Source: Caprella mutica (Eukaryota; Arthropoda; Malacostraca; Amphipoda; Caprellidae). From it: DNA of 64,000 bases. Position 1 is the first letter of the stretch. The number at the start of each line of letters is the position of its first letter. Shown here one piece after another: positions 18,901 to 33,900 of this stretch. The DNA is taken from the NCBI GenBank assembly GCA_947561585.1, contig CANNZV010001124.1, positions 62,001 to 126,000 on the forward strand, read 5' to 3'. The position numbers and the translations under genes were made by a program. The notes below the pieces were generated by a model. It saw only the letters and a list, made by a program, of their open reading frames with translations. It did no database searches and was not told the DNA's origin.

Positions 18901-21900
18901 TTCTATAGGTATTCCTTCTATATTCCCTCTTACTTTAGATGTTTCATTCTATGGGTATTCCATCAATTTTCCCTCTTACTTTGGATGTCTCATTCCATAG
19001 GTATTCCTTCAATATACCCTCTTCCTTTAGTTGTCTTATTCCATAGGTTGTCCTTCAATATTCCCTCTTACTAAGGAAGTCTTATTCCATAGGTATTCCT
19101 TCATTATTCCATTGAACTTCGTCTCCTTGATTCCCTAGATTTTCCCTTGTGATTATTTGCATTCTCTGAATATCAAAAAATGATCATCATGGAATATTCC
19201 TTGGGAATATTCCGAGAAGGTTTTGGGAATATCCACTTTTTGCGCGGGTATTACAGCTTTTATAAAAGCGGAGCCTGCCTGTTACTCAAAAGTATACTCC
19301 AGTTTTTATATCGTATCAGTTATTACAATAGAAGAATTTTCTTATACTGTATAATGTATATAAAATAAAAACCAAATAGTCATGTACTCACTAGAGGCAA
19401 AGGTTATTTTCTGTTCGAATATTAAAAATAATAAATAATTTACTATTCTTCTGTAAATGAACATCAAATTAATTTAGATGTTCAGATAAAAAAGTTCAAT
19501 TTACAATTAATGGTTCCTAAATTACATGAATTGTAGAGAATATAGAAAAATATATAAAATTTTAGAGTTTGATGAATCATGCTTGAATTAGGTAGAACAT
19601 GTTTGAATTAGGTAGAACATGTTTGAATTAGGTAGAACATGTTTGAATTAGGTAGAACAAGTTTGAATTAGGTAGAACATGTTTGAATTAGGTAGAACAT
19701 GTTTGAATTAAGTAGAACATGTTTGAATTAGGTAGAACATGTTTGAATTAGGTAGAACATGTTTGAATTAGGTAGAACAAGTTTGAATTAGGTAGAACAA
19801 GTTTGAATTAGGTAGAACATGTTTGAATTAGGTAGAACATGTTTGAATTAAGTAGAACATGTTTGAATTTGGTAGAACATGTTTGAATTATAGGTAGAAC
19901 ATCTCTGAATTAGGTAGAACATGTTTGAAATAGGTAGAACATGTTTGAATTTGGTAGAACATGTTTGAATTAGATATAACATGTTTGAATTAGGTAGAAC
20001 ATGTTTGAATTTGGTAGAACATGTTTGAATTATAGGTAGAACATCTCTGAATTAGGTAGAACATGTTTGAATTAGGTAGAACATGTTTGAATTAGCTAGA
20101 ACATCTCTGAATTAGGTAGAACATGTTTGAATTTGGTAGAACATGTTTGAATTTGGTAGAACATCTTTGAATTAGGTAGAACATGTTTGAATTAGGTAGA
20201 AATGTTTGAATTAGGTAGAACATGTTTGAATTAGGTAGAACATGTTTGAATTTGGTAGAACATGTTTTAATTAAGTAGAACATGTTTGAATTAAGTAGAA
20301 CATGTTTGAATTTGGTAGAACATGTTTGAATTAAGTAGAACATGTTTGAATTAAGTAGAACATGTTTGAATTAGGTAGAACATGTCATAACCTGATATAA
20401 AGGCATAAAAAGTATACAATAAATGACGTATAACAATGGATAGATCATTCTAATTTAAGATTACAGTAAATTTATAACTATGCAATAAATTATTATAATA
20501 AAATGTTCTGTTTGAACTTCATTGTTATCTTTTATTCTAAATTTCCACTTCTTTGGCTTTTTTTATTTCAAAAGCAGCTGTTCCACTCATCAAAGAAGTT
20601 CACGAGTGGAAATATTCTGAAGTTTTTTAAGATGGATATATTAAATATTAAGGGGCACATCTTTCCTACTTTGCTATCAAAATAGAAAGTTTGTAAACTT
20701 TGAGAAAAATAAATATTGTCTTTAGCGATAGGAAGGTCTTTATCTATCGATACACCTTAAAGAATAGTGATAAATAAATAAAAATATTCAAGAGCAACGC
20801 AAGATATTTTATATATACTAGTGCAGTACCTGTTGTAAATTCATTGGGGGATCAATTAATATATCGGGTTTACGATTATATTAGAACGCATACAGCCCCC
20901 ATTACAACACGTACCGGCTTTCTACGGCCCATTTGGCGTACGCGCCGCAGAAAAATCTGGCCAGCGGGCTTGAGCTATTAAACCCCTATTACATGTACCG
21001 GCTTCCTACGGACAATCTGACCTGCGGTGTCATAGGAAAATTTTGGACGACAGCTTAGAGCCATTACATTTACTTTAATGGCCGTAGCTAGGAAACTTGT
21101 TCAGTCTGGTTCTGATAAATCTTTGAATATGGTAACTCTGTAAATGCGATGACCTATTACACGATACGGCCTCGGCAGGCGTACGTCAACCGTACGGTGG
21201 ATTATAGTCCCGGCGAAAGTTCATCCTGCTGGCCGTGGGTGAGTGTTCCTACGGCGGATTTGCATTCCGGTTTAGACCTATTCTAGCGCCGTAAGTCAAT
21301 TTGGCTTTAGGAAGCCGGTATGTTTTGGAAATATGGAATTAGTAAACTGTTCTTTAGAACAATACAAATACACATTTATTTACCTATGAATTAACGCTAA
21401 AATGACATACTGTTACTTTTGGTTAAATTCATGTGCATGATAATAATTATTTATAGTAAATTTTATATGTGGATTTGAATTTTTTGGCAACTCCCACCCA
21501 CTAACACACGAAAAGTAAAGTTGCAAAGTAAAACAAACTGAATTTGCAGATTCAGTCAATTACGTAAATTGTAATTTTAATTACACAAATAATTTATAAC
21601 TGAATTCATAGCAATTATATCAGTTGAATATCATTAATGAGAGCTAATTATTTCAAAATTATGATGAGTGGCTTCACCATAGTTATAGTGATGATATTAC
21701 ACCATAAGTGATGATATTACACCATTAGTGAAGATATTACATCATTAGTGATGATATTACATCATTAATGATGATATTATACCATTAGTGAAGATATTAC
21801 ATCATTAGTGATGATATTATACCATTAGTGATGATATTACACCATTAGTGATGATATTACATCATTAGTGATGATATTACACCATTAGTGATGATATTAC

Positions 21901-24900
21901 ATCATTAGTGAAGATATTGCATCATTAGTGAAGATATTACACCATTAGTGATGATATTACACCATTAGTGATGATATTACATCATTAGTGATGATATTAC
22001 ATCATTAGTGAAGATATTACATCATTAGTGATGATATTACACCATTAGTGATGATATTACATCATTAGTGATGATATTACATCATTAGTGAAGATATTAC
22101 ATCATTAGTGATGATATTACATCATTAGTGATGATATTACACCATTAGTGATGATATTACACCATTAGTGAAGATATTAAATCATTAGTGATGATAATAC
22201 ACCATTAGTGATGATATTACACCATTAGTGATGATATTACATCATTAGTGGAGATATTACACCATTAGTGAAGATATTACACCATTAGTGATGATATTAC
22301 ACCATTAGTGAAGATATTACACCATTAGTGATGATATTACATCATTAGTGAAGATATTGCATCATTAGTGAAGATATTACACCATTAGTGATGATATTAC
22401 ACCATTAGTGATGATATTACATCATTAGTGATGATATTACATCATTAGTGAAGATATTACATCATTAGTAATGATATTACACCATTAGTGATGATATTAC
22501 ATCATTAGTGATGATATTACATCATTAGTGATGGTATTACATCATTAGTGAAGATATTATACCATTAGTGATGATGTTATACCATTAGTGATGATATTAC
22601 ATCATTAGTGATGATATTACATCATTAGTGATGATATTACATCATTAGTTATGATATTACATCATTAATGATGATATTACATCATTAGTGAAGATATTAT
22701 ACCATTAGTGATGATATTACACCATTAGTGATGATATTACATCATAAGTGATGATATTACACCATAAGTGATGATATTACACCATTAGTGATGATATTAC
22801 ACCATTAGTGATGATATTACATCATTAGTGATGATATTACATCATTAGTGATGATATTACATCATTAGTGAAGATATTATACCATTAGTGATGATATTAC
22901 ACCATTAGTGATGATATTACATCATTAGTGATGATATTACACCATTAGTGATGATATTACATCATTAGTGATGATATTACACCATTAGTGATGATATTAT
23001 ACCATTAGTGAAGATATTACACCATTAGTGAAGATATTATATCATTAGTGATGATAATACATCATTAGTGATGATATTACACCATTAGTGATGATATTAC
23101 ATCATTAGTGGAGATATTACACCATTAGTGAAGATATTACACCATTAGTGATGATATTACGTCATTAGTAAAGATATTGCATCATTAGTGATGATATTAC
23201 ACCATTAGTGAAGATATTAAATCATTAGTGATGATAATACACCATTAGTGATGATATTACATCATAGTGATGATATTACATCATTAGTGGAGATATTACA
23301 CCATTAGTGAAGATATTACACCATTAGTGATGATATTACACCATTAGTGAAGATATTACATCATTAGTGAAGATATTGCATCATTAGTGAAGATATTACA
23401 CCATTAGTGATGATATTACACCATTAGTGATGATATTACATCATTAGTGATGATATTACATCATTAGTGAAGATATTACATCATTAGTGATGATATTACA
23501 CCATTAGTGATGATATTACATCATTAGTGATGATATTACATCATAAGTGAAGATATTACATCATTAGTGATGATATTACACCATTAGTGATGATATTACA
23601 TCATTAGTGATGATATTACATCATTAGTGAAGATATTGCATCATTAGTGAAGATATTACACCATTAGTGATGATATTACACCATTAGTGATGATATTACA
23701 TCATTAGTGATGATATTACATCATTAGTGAAGATATTACATCATTAGTGATGATATTACACCATTAGTGATGATATTACATCATTAGTGATGATATTACA
23801 TCATTAGTGATGGTATTACATCATTATTGAAGATATTATACCATTAGTGATGATGTTATACCATTAGTGATGATATTACATCATTAGTGATGATATTACA
23901 TCATTAGTGATGATATTACATCTTTAGTGATGATATTACATCATTAGTGATGATATTACATCATTAGTGAAGATATTATACCATTAGTGATGATATTACA
24001 CCATTAGTGATGATATTACATCAATAGTGATGATATTAAACCGTTAGTTATGATATTACTCCATTAGTGATGATATTACATCATTAGTGAAGATATTGCA
24101 TCATTAGTGATGATATTACACCATTAGTGATGATATTACATCATTAGTGATGATATTACATCATTAGTGATGATATTACATCATTAGTGAAGATATTATA
24201 CCATTAGTGATGATATACACCATTAGTGATGATATTACATCATTAGTGATGATATTACACCATTAGTGATGATATTACATCATTAGTGATGATATTACAC
24301 CATTAGTGATGATATTATACCATTAGTGATGATATTACACCATTAGTGAAGATATTATATCATTAGTGATGATAATACATCATTAGTGATGATATTACAC
24401 CATTAGTGATGATATTACATCATTAGTGGAGATATTACACCATTAGTGAAGATATTACACCATTAGTGATGATATTACGTCATTAGTAAAGATATTGCAT
24501 CATTAGTGAAGATATTACACCATTAGTGATGATATTTCATCATTAGTGATGATATTACATCATTAGTGAAGATATTACATCATTAGTGATGATATTACAC
24601 CATTAGTGATGATATTACATCATTAGTGATGATATTACATCATTAGTGAAGATATTACATCATTAGTGATGATATTACATCATTAGTGATGATATTACAC
24701 CATTAGTGATGATATTACACCATTAGTGAAGATATTAAATCATTAGTGATGATAATACACCATTAGTGATGATATTACACCATTAGTGATGATATTACAT
24801 CATTAGTGGAGATATTACACCATTAGTGAAGATATTACACCATTAGTGATGATATTACACCATTAGTGAAGATATTACACCATTAGTGATGATATTACAT

Positions 24901-27900
24901 CATTAGTGAAGATATTGCATCATTAGTGAAGATATTACACCATTAGTGATGATATTACACCATTAGTGATGATATTACATCATTAGTGATGATATTGCAT
25001 CATTAGTGAAGATATTACATCATTAGTGAAGATATTACATCATTAGTGATGATATTACACCATTAGTGATGATATTACATCATTAGTGATGATATTACAC
25101 CATTAGTGATGATATTACACCATTAGTGATGATATTACATCATTAGTGATGATATTACACCATTAGTGATGATATTACACCATTAGTGATGATATTACAT
25201 CATTAGTGAAGATATTACATCATTAGTGATAATATTACATTATTAGTGATGAAAGAAATTGCTTAACTATAAACATTTTTAATAAATAATTCATAGCAAT
25301 CGTTAAATATTTTTAATAAATATGATTTCTTTAAACTTTCACCTGGATTTTTTTAAATACTTCACTAGTTATAAAATTAGTTTGAGTTTTATATTTAATA
25401 TTGAAATATAGGTGTATTTATTAATATAGCGACAAAGTAGGTTGGAGCGACCATTGCGGAAAAACATTCGATTGACTCAAAATTTGAGTTTTCAGTTTGG
25501 CCCAAAACCGGCTCAAAAATTGAGTCAATTTGACTCATCCTAATATTTTACTCGAAACAAGAGTCATATTGACTCTTAATTCATAGTTCGATTGACTCAT
25601 GTAGAGTAAATCAAGAAAAAAGACTCCCATATTGGATTTTTGCCAGCCTTGACTCAAGCAATGAGTCAGGCCATCTCGCATTTTTTTTCCAGTGTAAACT
25701 ATACCGCAGTATGTCCGTTCTCTCCTTATCTTTACAAAAAAGGATAATTTATTTATGTATTCTGCAGTGATCACTCGTCTTTTTAATCTCTTGATAAACT
25801 TATAACTTTAATATGCACTAATGTAAATTCATGAAAGTTAGCATCTTGCAATTAAATTACAAAACTTATTATCACTGTTCCGATTCATGTTCAATAGTTT
25901 TCTGGAAATCCTGAACTTTAAATGAAACAGATAGGAATATTAAATATATTATAAAATTAGATTCTAAAGATTCAGGGAATATTTCAGTGATGCAATGGGA
26001 TTTGCAATAGAAATAATTGCTTGATATTAAAATCACATAAATGTAACAATTATTTTCCAGTAAAAATAGAATTAAAGTTATATGTCATCATAATTATTTT
26101 AATTTGTTTAGGAGTTGAAAAAATAACATAATATGGATATATCAGTGAGTTAATGGAAAAATTAAATACACATTTTTTCTTTACTTTTCTAGAAAAGGCA
26201 AGTTTTTTGTAGGATAATATGTTCATGTAAATGAATCGATTGTTTGAAAATGATTGTATTGAATAAAATTTGTTGTGCTGTTTCATTCCGTTCTACTCAA
26301 TAGTAAATTTCTAACTTTCTCCAAAAAAACAATACTCTGTAGATCATTTCTGATCCATTTATAGGGTAGCCCATGTATAGCATCTATGTGAACTTCCTGG
26401 GATCTCGTTCTTTCTTATGAAAATTATACATGCAAAAATCGCACAGGAGAAAACACACAGCGAAAATCACACATAAAAACTATTATCCTTTTTTATAGTG
26501 GGCGGTTATCTCTTTCCAATTCCAAACATTGATGAATATATCAACCATAATCTAACACTATAAGAGCGATTTCACCACCCTCTACTTATGATCATCCTGT
26601 AAAAAATCTAAAAGGAACATAAAAACAACGGAAAAAAGGTTATAGGTTATATAACAATACGGTAATTCTTGGAAAAGTTACTGTGATTGGAATTTTGTAC
26701 CAGCTTACGCAATTTAGTCTAAGCTGCTATGTTTAATTCAGTTTGTTCCAGATCTGAAGTTATACATATCGCAAATTTATTATTTTCTTTGCTAGCTATT
26801 TAAAAAAATGGTGATCTATTCACTTCTCGTTCAGATATATACTCTTCCAGCACACTAATAAATTTAATTGTAATTTACTAATTTGACAATTAATATATTA
26901 CAGAATTTATAACCCTACTATATATTTTTTAATTACACTTAATATTGGCCTATGCATATTCAATATTTATACCATAAAGAACTTACAATGGATTAACCAT
27001 TATTAAAAAAAATTATTAGTTAGAGCGTAGAAATCCTTAAATCAAGACTTTTCAAGTAGTCAGATGTGAGGAAGATTTAGATATAGAGTCGTGCATTTTC
27101 TCTAAAAATCTCTAATAAAAACTAATCATGAAAAGAGAAATAAAAAACGGGTTAGGTTCAAAGCGTTGGTAAGTGACAGGTTTCCATGCAAAAGTATTAA
27201 AAAAAAGGGTTAGTTGCGACGGCAGACTTTGATTTACAATTTCACAACAATAGATTTATTGTCAAAACGATTTTTTTCAAAAACTATTCAAACTCTAAAT
27301 ATTAAATTGTCTTCCAGAGTTTAAAATTTAAAAGAAAATTAGGCGAGGAAATGTCCAGCGTGGAAAAAACCGGCGGGAAAAGTCCAGGCGGGGAAAAGTC
27401 CAGCGGGGAATAGTCCGTTTCCCAACCCTCTCACCAGAACCCCCCAGCCAGGTCATTAGACAGTCATGAAGTATGCAGTACAACAAACTAGGGGATTCAA
27501 CAAACTACATAACTGCCATTCATGTTGATTGTGTTAATATCCACTTTAAGAAAGTTTGTCGACTTAGCGTATTGTCAACGAAATGTCTTTCGATGAAATG
27601 TCTGCATACCTATTCACTATGCAGTGTATAGTAGAGTTTGAATGTGTTTTGATCAAGAAATTAGAAAAATTGTCCTTACTCACCCCATCCAATGCAGTAG
27701 TAGAGTTTGAAGGGAGCTGAAGAGTCGAAAACGTTGCATGTTAGTCTGGAGTGGAGGAAAAGACCCTCCACAAACATCCACATGATGGAGGCAACCTGAC
27801 CGAAGAACTGAAGGGTGAGGAGGGAACGACACAACCAATCCTGGAGGAAAGGGAATCGCAATGTATACTGGGCATTAATTAATGGACAGAATGATTGCTA

Positions 27901-30900
27901 TACATGCATGGTTCAAAAGAAGTTGGACAGTAAATCTACTTAAAATCAAACATTTGTTAATATGTGTTTTAATGGAATCAGCATATTTAATTATGTATGA
28001 TTATGTATGTATAATTATGTTACGAAATATTTCATATCCGTTACTAATCAATATCTATTTATCACATTATGATAAATTATTTGATATGAGACCCTTTAAG
28101 ACCACTGTACTTATCTCGATACATAGATACAGTTATCTCCTCGAAGGTATTCTGATGTTCATAACATATTTATTTCTATTGTGTTAATTTAAATATAGTA
28201 CACAGTTTTAATCATTCAAATAATTAATATCAAACGAGACTTACTAATGATCTAATTTCATGGACCAACTTCTACAGAACATGGCTACTCAGGAACTAAA
28301 TGGCGGCACTCTGTTCTAGCTAATTTCGAGAGTATTACCACTTTCATTTATTCCAGAAGACTAAACATATTCTGTAGAGACTCATACGGCAGTAATTTGT
28401 TATTTTGATAGTTATTCTCTTAATTGGTGTTTTACTGTAATAGGTGCAATATAAATTTAAGTGTGCATATGTATATGCTGTTTTTATGAGGATTATTTTA
28501 ATTTGTGTGAAAAATTTATATATATAAAAGTGCTTGATTGATTTGTGTGTTCGAATAATTTTTCATCAATAAACGTGTGTGATAAGTTGATAACTCTTAT
28601 TTTCAATTTTGTAGGCATAGATTTAATCCAATTTATCATTATCCGAATAGTCAAAAGTTGAGTGAATGTCTTATAATAATAAACAAACTTCGCATAGGTT
28701 CTTAAATAATTTAAATTTAGTGGTTAAATTGTAAAGTAATTGTACTACAGACCATGTAATTTCAAGTAGCGTACAAATCAAAACTATCAGTTAGCATCTT
28801 ATTAGCTTCTAATTTCATCTCAAGCTATCTTATTGCATCTAAGATAGCATTTCAGGGCAGGTAATTAGTGTATCCCTGTGTCTGACATATTTGTTCATTC
28901 AACTTTAGTAAACTCATCTATCTGGTTAGGACAGACTCTAACGTTATTATTGGATGAATTTATTATCTCTCTATTAATGGAAAATTTGATTAAAATCGGA
29001 AAAAATCTTGGATCTAATAAATAGGATAATGTTTCGTGTTGTGGATGAACTTTATTCTTAGAGTTCGCTATGATGTCAATAACGTTAATTATTGGACTGC
29101 CTATATTTAGGTTTTCCAACTGCTTGAAAACTCTAAACACATATTGAAAGTAATTAATCATCTTGTTCTTGTTTAGTTTTTTAAATTTAGAAATACCAAT
29201 TAATTACATTTTTTTAAAACTTTTATATAATTGGCTACATAAAAGTGATAAAACGATAGCGTGGTTGTTTCTTAGTATATTAGAAAACATTTTCTCGTTG
29301 GTGAGACTGGTCCTTGTAATTAATTGAAGACATTCACCTCTAGTGACCTTATCTCTGTAGGTGAGACAATTGTTCTGGTAACTAATTGAAGACATTCACT
29401 TCTATTTACCTAATCTCTCTAGGTGAGACTTGTCCTGTTAACTAATTGAAGAGATTCACCTCTAGTTACCTTATCTCTGTAGGAGAGACTTGTCCTGTTA
29501 ACTATTCGAAGACATTCACCTCTAGTTACCTTATCTCTGTAGGAGAGACTTGTCCTGGTAGCTAATTGAAGAGATTCACCTCTAGTTACCTTATCTCTGT
29601 AGGTGAGTCTGGTCCTGTTAACTGAAATATTTCAAGACATTCACCTCTATTTACCTTATCTCTGTAGGTGAGACTTGTACTGTTAACTATTCGAAGACAT
29701 TCACCTCTAGCACAGTATAAAGATTAAGGGAGTAGACCAATCTCATATGGGAGACATCTTTTTTTAAACTGACCAATAGCGTTGCAGAAGAGACAGGTGG
29801 TGCGTGACGTCATGAGCGGGAAAATTTACTACTGTGCATTACGTAGTATTGGTATTTCAACTAAATAAATATATTACATCTATTCACAACTTTATGCAAG
29901 TATATTTCAAATTGAATAATTTGATAAGATAATTACTAGGGTTGTGACAATATACTTTTTGAATCAATATATCTTAGGAATATCATACGAATAAAACTAA
30001 GTTTAAGAGAAACCTCAACTTAGTTTTGAATGGATTCAAAATCTTGGTGAATTCCCATCTTGATTCTTCAGAAATCGTCTCCACAGACAGCAATTTTTGA
30101 TAATGGTTGTTGATTCAGCCATATTGGTGAGTTGTTGATTACAACAAATTTCCATCTAATCTTTGTAATCATGTCTCCTAAAATTGTTTAAAAAAATTAG
30201 AACTATTTTATGCTGTATTCTTACTATCTTTAAACATTTATTAACCTTCCTATCACCCATTGTCATTTGTTTGTACCTAGAACGCCCCTAGGTTTCTCTA
30301 CACTTTTCACAATCATGTGACTCTGAGAGTCGGGGTACGGTCAAGAGCCCCCCCGGTCATGAGCTCCCCCGGTCACGAGCCCCCCCCTCCATGTTTTTTT
30401 AATCCTTATTTACCTAGTTAAACAAATGAAGAACTACTTAGATAGAAATAACTGAGAGTTGCTAATGTAGTTTGTTGTATCCGCTAGATTGTTGTACTGC
30501 ACACTTCATGATTGTTTAATGACCTGGCAGGGGGGTTCGGGGTCTAATCAGTAATGAACTACTAAAGTGTCAATAAGGATTAAATAATATGGGTAAATAA
30601 GGATTTAAAAACAGGGGGGCTCGTGACCGGGGGGGGGGGCTCATGACCGGGGGGGCTCTTTACCGGGGGGGCTTATGACCTACACCCGCTGACGTCACGC
30701 ACCATCCACTTGAAATATAATAACACTAAACTGGGCTACTCACCTAATCTTTATACTGTGCCTCTAGTTACCTTATCTCTGTATGTGAGACTGGTCCTGT
30801 TCGTAATATAAGGCTCCACAAAAATGATCATCGCCAGACAGTGTAAAGTGAGCGACACTAGCAAGTTGCGGTGAACCCGTAAACGATCGCATTCCAGTGA

Positions 30901-33900
30901 ACTGTCAAAAGAAATCATTTTTGAGCATACAAATTTTTGTTACAATAACCTTAATTTAGTAAAATGGTAGTTATAACATTACTTTAATATATCTGAAGAC
31001 ATAACTTATCATATATGACATAATATTCTATTCTGAGCTGAAGTGAATAGAAACAACTAGTGATTTCTAATTAGATTTCTAATTAGATTGTCAGTTTCGA
31101 TACATGGTTCTATATATATGTTTAATTCTCTTTTTCAATAATCTGAAGAATCTATATAAAAGGTGCATTTATTATGGGAGAAAGAAGAATATCTAAGCGG
31201 GCTGCTTATATAACTTTTGATATCTCTCGAATAACATTGTTAGACAAACTTGCAGGATGAACTGCAAAAGGTTGAGAATGAGGCCAATTGCCTTTCTGAC
31301 GGAGAAAGAAAACGAACTGTTTTTATCAACTATTATTATTAAACGATATGGAAATTATTGGAATAGAATATTTCAACTGCAATGAGAAAAACATCAAATT
31401 GCTCCAACCAAGATCAACATAGTTGGTCAGAGGAATACTTAATAAAGTCGCAATCTGTCACACAATCTGAGAGAGGAGGTGCGCCTAAGCGAGATCTTAA
31501 ACGCTCCATATTCTACGCTCTTTTCCTTAAAACTTTCAATGTATGATGGGTATAATGAACAGAATGTCTATATGTATAATTGTATATGCAGCCCTCCCAT
31601 ATTTTACAGAACATGTTATACTCACACCTGTTGCATATCTGTATGAGGTGGTTATGAAGTGACATAATCCAAACTCCATAATAGAACAATTTCAATGTTT
31701 GAAGAAAAATAGAACCACCTTCCATCACTTTTTATTTGTTGCTATTTAAAGAAAATTCTCCGCCATCTGATTAGATGTCGCATATACGAAAAAAATTCCT
31801 TCCCTTTTCTGGGTATTGGGGTGGAGGGGGGGGGGGGGGCTGCCTGCTCTCCCTCCCCCCCCTCAATCATCTTGTTAGGTTATTAAACAATCAATAGTAA
31901 GTTGCGGTGAACTTACGGTGTGCAGTACGACAAACTAGCGGATACAAAAAACAGTATATCAAGAAATCTACAAGACGAAATTATTAGAAATATGTTAAAA
32001 TTAATTACGATAGATTAATTAAATTACTATACATTTTCATTAGAATATAAGAATAAGAGAATTATATTAGAACAGCTTCGCTTGACAAAATAACAAGACG
32101 CACTTACCTAACATTTTCATTCAAATATCCCATGTGATCATGAAAAATATACATATGAGGTCATAATCCAGGAAAAAGGCTCAGAATGACCAAGCGAAGA
32201 CCTACCTAACTCTGAGTAAGTGTGTTCTAAACCTGTTTCTCTCACCTGAAGTAAGCGAATATTCCCAGAGACACAATAAGAGCGATCAGAGACGTCATGC
32301 CGAGTGTGAAGGTGATGTAATTGACAGCCACGACAGCTGAGCTCTGGAAAAGGTTATGCTGATTGTTATTAATTTATTGGGAAACTAATATACACTTAAG
32401 TTTTAACAAGACTATAATTTTCTTTATCTTTTTGATAACCTTTTTTTATCTAACTATATGAACTTTAATACTTGTATTCGCAAGAAAATAAAGAACCATC
32501 GAGGTGTAATACATGGAGGTTTTAACATCAATCCTCATACATACAGTGTAATCATTAATGACGGATAGTTTTAATTTTTTATTGTACTCAGAATTAATTG
32601 AAGAACAACAACTAGTAGTAAGTCATTCTAAAGCTAAGAGTTAGGTATTACAAATTACATAATCTTCTTTTGAATAATTTGCAAGCCAATTGGTTACCAC
32701 CTGCTAAAAAAATCATGTTTCAACATGATGGTCTTGAAGGAAAAATTTCGTTGACTGCATTTTAGATGATAGAGGGCTTTGTAGTGGAAATGTTAAAAAA
32801 TGAAAACCAAGATAGTCCATTCAATAGCACCAAATTTAAAAATTAACTTGTCTGAAATTTTATATCTCAAAACAGTTATGGAAACAATCACGTCTTGATG
32901 AAAATAATAAAATTTCGGCTGACCCCAACTTTTGACCTTTATTAGTTAACGGAGCGATCCAAGCAGAAGTGAATTTCATCTCGCATGATAAGTTCTTCCA
33001 TAAAATTAGGGTTTATTTTAGATATTCCTATAAATGATGAAGCAAGTTGTCAAAACCTGCTACATGAAACTTTTAAACAATTAGGATCTTGTAGTTTCTT
33101 GACAATATTTCATTCATCGATTTTTTCTTGACCACATCTGAAGCATTTTTTAAAATTCGTATAACTGCTGAATTCGGATTCATTCATACAGTGCCATTAT
33201 CGTTCCAACGATTTTCTCTGTCCGTAAATTTCTTGGTTATAAATTATTGACTTTCGAGTTGAAATGTTAGCAGAGGTTTGAAAGTTCTTGGCACATCGCT
33301 TAATAACTTTTATAGAAGGAGTATTAGCTGAGTGGGTGTGATCTTGATTGCTCCTGACCAAAAGTAACAATTCATATCGAAAAAATAGAAATTGTATACT
33401 GTAAAGATAAAATCATCGACTATTTAGCCGTGAAGAAATACGGTTTCGTTACATTCACTACAACTTTCTATTCATGTTCTTTATTTAAAGAAAGAGTATA
33501 TCAATATAGATAAAACTTTTGTTGAAGTGAAAATAGCAATAGTGTGTTCGTTTCAGAATATCTATTCAAGATTAATTAGCTCACAGAATTTCAGCACTAG
33601 TTTTTAAGTTCTATTTCAGTTTTGGGTGAGATTGCATTCCTTTCCAATTCCTCGTTACAAATGCATTCCGGAAAATATATATTGAAATGGAATCAATTTG
33701 GAACTAATATTCGTAAATTGAGCAGTGGAATGGAAAATTGAGATCAAATTAGATAGGTACAGAGATGGTATACATACTAATGATATTTAATATCGTATTG
33801 TTGTATAAATATTAATTTACTCCCAAGAACATTAATTGAACTAAATTAATCACCGAATCTTTCATTTTAAAAATGCAGATCAATAGAAATGATACTTAAA

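Larger units (their letters stand above)
15680..19260. mobile_element. Probable foldback element with GGAATATTCC-rich arms
   Basis: The left arm (about 15685-16260) and right arm (about 18690-19255) are both packed with variants of GGAATATTCC and TATTCCT. Outer ends look inverted: TGCAATTACCCGGGCAAGA on the left, TGTAATACCCGCGCAAAAAG on the complement of the right. The middle (about 16300-18660) is mostly unique, with a dispersed repeat and a small MITE inside. No transposase was seen. It lies in the GPCR TM3-TM4 intron. Borders and target duplication are uncertain, and two unrelated arrays could also give this picture. Confidence 0.45.

Noticed and set aside
20092..20343. 83-codon frame (TCSTKFKHV repeats) on the - strand
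   Set aside because: It is the 20-bp satellite read through; 60 bp equals three units, giving a repeating peptide, and units with changed length break it.
21685..25252. CRISPR-like regular repeats
   Set aside because: Units are directly adjacent with no unique spacers, and the context is eukaryotic.
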